A DNA stretch of 6,801 nt. Origin: Prevotellaceae bacterium (lineage in GTDB: Bacteria; Bacteroidota; Bacteroidia; Bacteroidales; UBA932). The position numbers and the translations under genes are program-made. Positions 4,823 through 6,801 of this stretch are shown piece after piece; position 1 is the stretch's first letter; every line of letters starts with the position of its first letter. Location: NCBI GenBank assembly GCA_031290755.1, contig JAITMY010000045.1, positions 1 through 6,801 of the forward strand, read 5' to 3'. Under the pieces are notes generated by a model. The model was not told the origin of the DNA and searched no databases. It worked only from the letters and a program-made list of their open reading frames with translations.

Positions 4823-6801
4823 GCGATTTGAGGATATTGCGAAGCAAACACCCGACAGCGTAGCGCTTGAATGCGGCAGCTGTCGGGTGAATTCTGCTGA
4901 CCTTAACGAAAAGGCAAACCGCTTAGCCGGCTACCTTGTGGCGCACGGCGTTGGCAAAGGCTGCGCCGTTGGCCTGTACCTAACCCATAACCAAGACATC
5001 CCGCTTGCGGTGCTGGCCGTGCAGAAGGCCGGCGGCTGCTACGTGCCGCTCTCCACCGCTTTCCCCGCCGAAAAAATTCGCGACATCATAAGCGATGCCG
5101 CCTGCTCTGTTGTGGTGGCCAACGCCCCGCTGCCCTTTGCCAAGGACGGCGTAACCGTCGTTGACCTCGCTGCTCAGTCAGATTTGCTACAGCAACAATC
5201 TGCCGAAAATCCCGAAGTAAGCGTTGCCGAAGGCGATGCTGCCTACATTTTATACACCTCCGGAACCACCGGCAAGCCCAAGGGCGTGGTCATTTCACAC
5301 GGCAACCTGACCTACTACGTAGATTGGTACCTCTCTCACTTGCATGGAGACACTGGTGGCGACCTGCCCCTGATGTCGTCGCTGGCGTTTGCCGCGGCGG
5401 TGAAGCAGCTCTACGTGCCCCTGTCAACGGGCGCCTGCCTGCACATCCTGCCCCCCCACGTGGCGCAAAACTCTTCGCTGCTGTTCGATTGGTACAGCCG
5501 CCACCCCAGCCACGGCATGTACATTGTGCCCACGCTGTGGGAAGAGCACCTGCGCTACGCAAAGGCCAACGGAGTAACCGCCCTGCCCCGCTTCATCCTG
5601 TTTTCGGGCGAGCCGCTAAAGGAAAAGCTGGTGAGCGAAACCTTCGCCCACTGTGGCAATATCCGCCTATGGAACCTGTATGGCCCCACCGAAACCGTGG
5701 CCAACATCACCTACGCGCGGGTGGAAAAAGGTGCGCCCATCACCATTGGCCGGGCGCTGGAAAGCTCGGAGGTGCTGCTGGTGGACGACGACCTGCGCCC
5801 GGTGGCCGGCGCCGACGTGGGCGAGCTGTGCGCAGCCGGCCCCGGCGTTACCTCCGGCTACCTGCATAGGGGCGAACTCAACCTCCGGCAATTTTTCACC
5901 CTCAACGGCAAGCGCTACTACCGCACCGGCGACTGCGCCGCCTACCTGCCCGACGGCACGCTGAAGTGCCTCGGACGCAAGGATAGGCAGGTAAAAATTA
6001 GCGGCATCCGCGTTGAGCTGGGCGAGGTGGAGAACGCCCTAAGCTCGCTGCCCAACGTGCGCGAATCGGTGGTGCTGGTGGACCGCAGCGAGGACTACGA
6101 CCACAAGCTCGCAGCCTACGTCCTCTCCGACCACGAAAAACCCTACGCCGCCTACGTGGACGGGCTGAAAAAGATCCTCCCCGAGTACGCCATACCCGCC
6201 AGCATCGTTACGCTGCAAGCCTTCCCCAAGCTGCCAAACGGAAAAATTGACGTGCTGCACTTGCCTGCGGCCAAAAATCAACAAGCTAAGCCGACGGCAG
6301 GCGAGGGCACTGCTGCCCGCATCAGCGCTATGCTTGCGGCGCTGACAAACGGCGCCAACCTTGCTCCGGAAGACAATATCCTGTACTCGGGCGCCAGCTC
6401 CATCACCATCATCAAGCTGGCCAACCGCATACAGTCGGCATTTCATGTTCACCTGTTAATCAGCGATATATACAGCCACCCCGACATCCGCAGCTTGGCC
6501 AACTTTGTGGACACGCAGGCGGCTCACCTTACGCAAGCGGAGGAGCGCCCAACCATCGGCGAGGATTTGCCCTTGGCTGTGAACCAAAAAACGCTGTGGC
6601 TGGTGGAAAAAACGAAGGAGGTGAAGCAGGCCTACAACATCGTTTTCAGCATCAACATAAAGGATGAAAAATTTTCGCCGGCGCGACTGCAAAACGCCCT
6701 GAATACCATCACGCAGCAAAACGACGTGCTGCGCTCGCTCATTGTGCCGGACGGCCACAGCGGAAACCCTGTGCGCAAGGTGCTAAGCGCCTACCAACCG
6801 G
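4800..6801 (+). CDS. NRPS, A-T-C (3' truncated), apparent initiation module with non-canonical substrate code
   Basis: The frame stays open from the ATG at 4800 to the window edge, giving 667 complete codons. The start MQRTPLYKRFEDIAKQTPDSVAL is what an A domain without a preceding C domain looks like. The A domain (about 5-490) has TSGTTGKPKG (153-162), NLYGPTET (292-299), YRTGD, an A8-like RQVKISGIRVELGEVE and the A10 lysine K482, so it should be able to adenylate. Aligned by eye to GrsA, the pocket reads A198 A199 K202 Y241 L267 S269 L293 A301 N302 K482. The aspartate that normally holds the substrate alpha-amino group is alanine (A198), which suggests a hydroxy, keto, aryl, fatty or beta-amino acid. 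The thiolation domain (about 500-575) has SGASSI in place of the usual GGxS; S534 is the likely phosphopantetheine site. A C domain starts near residue 590 with LAVNQKTLWLVEK and the window ends before its HHxxxDG motif. Its start overlaps the small upstream gene by 23 nt. The substrate is undetermined. Confidence 0.93.
   Translation, partial: MQRTPLYKRFEDIAKQTPDSVALECGSCRVNSADLNEKANRLAGYLVAHGVGKGCAVGLYLTHNQDIPLAVLAVQKAGGCYVPLSTAFPAEKIRDIISDAACSVVVANAPLPFAKDGVTVVDLAAQSDLLQQQSAENPEVSVAEGDAAYILYTSGTTGKPKGVVISHGNLTYYVDWYLSHLHGDTGGDLPLMSSLAFAAAVKQLYVPLSTGACLHILPPHVAQNSSLLFDWYSRHPSHGMYIVPTLWEEHLRYAKANGVTALPRFILFSGEPLKEKLVSETFAHCGNIRLWNLYGPTETVANITYARVEKGAPITIGRALESSEVLLVDDDLRPVAGADVGELCAAGPGVTSGYLHRGELNLRQFFTLNGKRYYRTGDCAAYLPDGTLKCLGRKDRQVKISGIRVELGEVENALSSLPNVRESVVLVDRSEDYDHKLAAYVLSDHEKPYAAYVDGLKKILPEYAIPASIVTLQAFPKLPNGKIDVLHLPAAKNQQAKPTAGEGTAARISAMLAALTNGANLAPEDNILYSGASSITIIKLANRIQSAFHVHLLISDIYSHPDIRSLANFVDTQAAHLTQAEERPTIGEDLPLAVNQKTLWLVEKTKEVKQAYNIVFSINIKDEKFSPARLQNALNTITQQNDVLRSLIVPDGHSGNPVRKVLSAYQP
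4849..4889. repeat. Perfect 11-bp inverted repeat inside the 5' end of the second NRPS gene
   Basis: CACCCGACAGC at 4849-4859 is the exact reverse complement of GCTGTCGGGTG at 4879-4889, separated by 19 bases. Inside the loop CGC (4864-4866) could pair with GCG (4873-4875). In mRNA this would make a stable GC-rich hairpin about 50-90 nt after the start codon. No T-run follows, so it is not an intrinsic terminator. The arms code for ordinary A-domain residues in a loosely conserved part of the fold. The base pairing is certain on paper; any role in coupling, mRNA stability or protein binding is not shown. Confidence 0.6.

Noticed and set aside
4444..4851. Minus-strand 135-residue hydrophobic frame with a GTLGTLGTLGT stretch
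   Set aside because: It is the antisense of the small basic protein and runs into the next NRPS start. Its Gly-Thr-Leu repeat is simply the reverse reading of the Val-Pro triplets. It crosses the AT-rich spacer, and all neighbours point the other way.
5324..5869. Plus-strand 181-residue frame inside the second NRPS
   Set aside because: It is Arg/Pro/Ala-rich shadow sequence. The frame from 4800 carries the A-domain motifs without interruption.

Overview
The window is a slice of a modular natural-product locus, with every gene on the + strand. From left to right it holds: (1) the last 118 codons of a gene ending in a polyketide-synthase-type enoyl reductase domain (1-357); (2) a complete single-module nonribosomal peptide synthetase (NRPS) with domain order condensation-adenylation-thiolation-thioesterase (362-4447); (3) a 63-bp AT-rich spacer; (4) a small, very basic, alanine/lysine/proline-rich protein of unknown function with a tandem (I/V)-P-x repeat (4511-4822); (5) the 5' part of a second NRPS, adenylation-thiolation-condensation, which runs off the right edge (4800-6801).

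The genes are tightly packed. The gap between genes 1 and 2 is 4 nt. The small gene overlaps the second NRPS by 23 nt. The only real break is the AT-rich spacer at 4448-4510. No terminator, transposon, tRNA, rRNA or CRISPR array was seen. None of the three visible starts has a convincing Shine-Dalgarno sequence, and the small gene has an A-rich leader. With a GC-rich coding sequence and a very AT-rich spacer, this suggests Bacteroidota, but that is an inference and not a firm assignment.

Functionally, an upstream polyketide line (reducing, judging from the ER) probably supplies an acyl chain. The C-A-T-TE protein would add one amino acid and release the product. Its ten-residue pocket code, read by aligning to the GrsA Phe domain by eye, is DLTKIGHVGK, almost the textbook aspartate code DLTKVGHIGK. 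The second NRPS begins directly with an A domain and so looks like an initiation module. The conserved pocket aspartate that binds the alpha-amino group is replaced by alanine, which suggests a substrate other than an ordinary alpha-amino acid. Because the gene with the releasing thioesterase comes before the gene with the apparent loading module, gene order and assembly order probably differ, or two assembly lines lie side by side.

The least explained element is the small protein at 4511-4822. It lies between two NRPS genes, appears translationally coupled to the second, has a net charge of about +15, and keeps a (I/V)-P-x triplet repeat while its codons vary. An 11-bp perfect inverted repeat just inside the second NRPS gene is a further unexplained signal.
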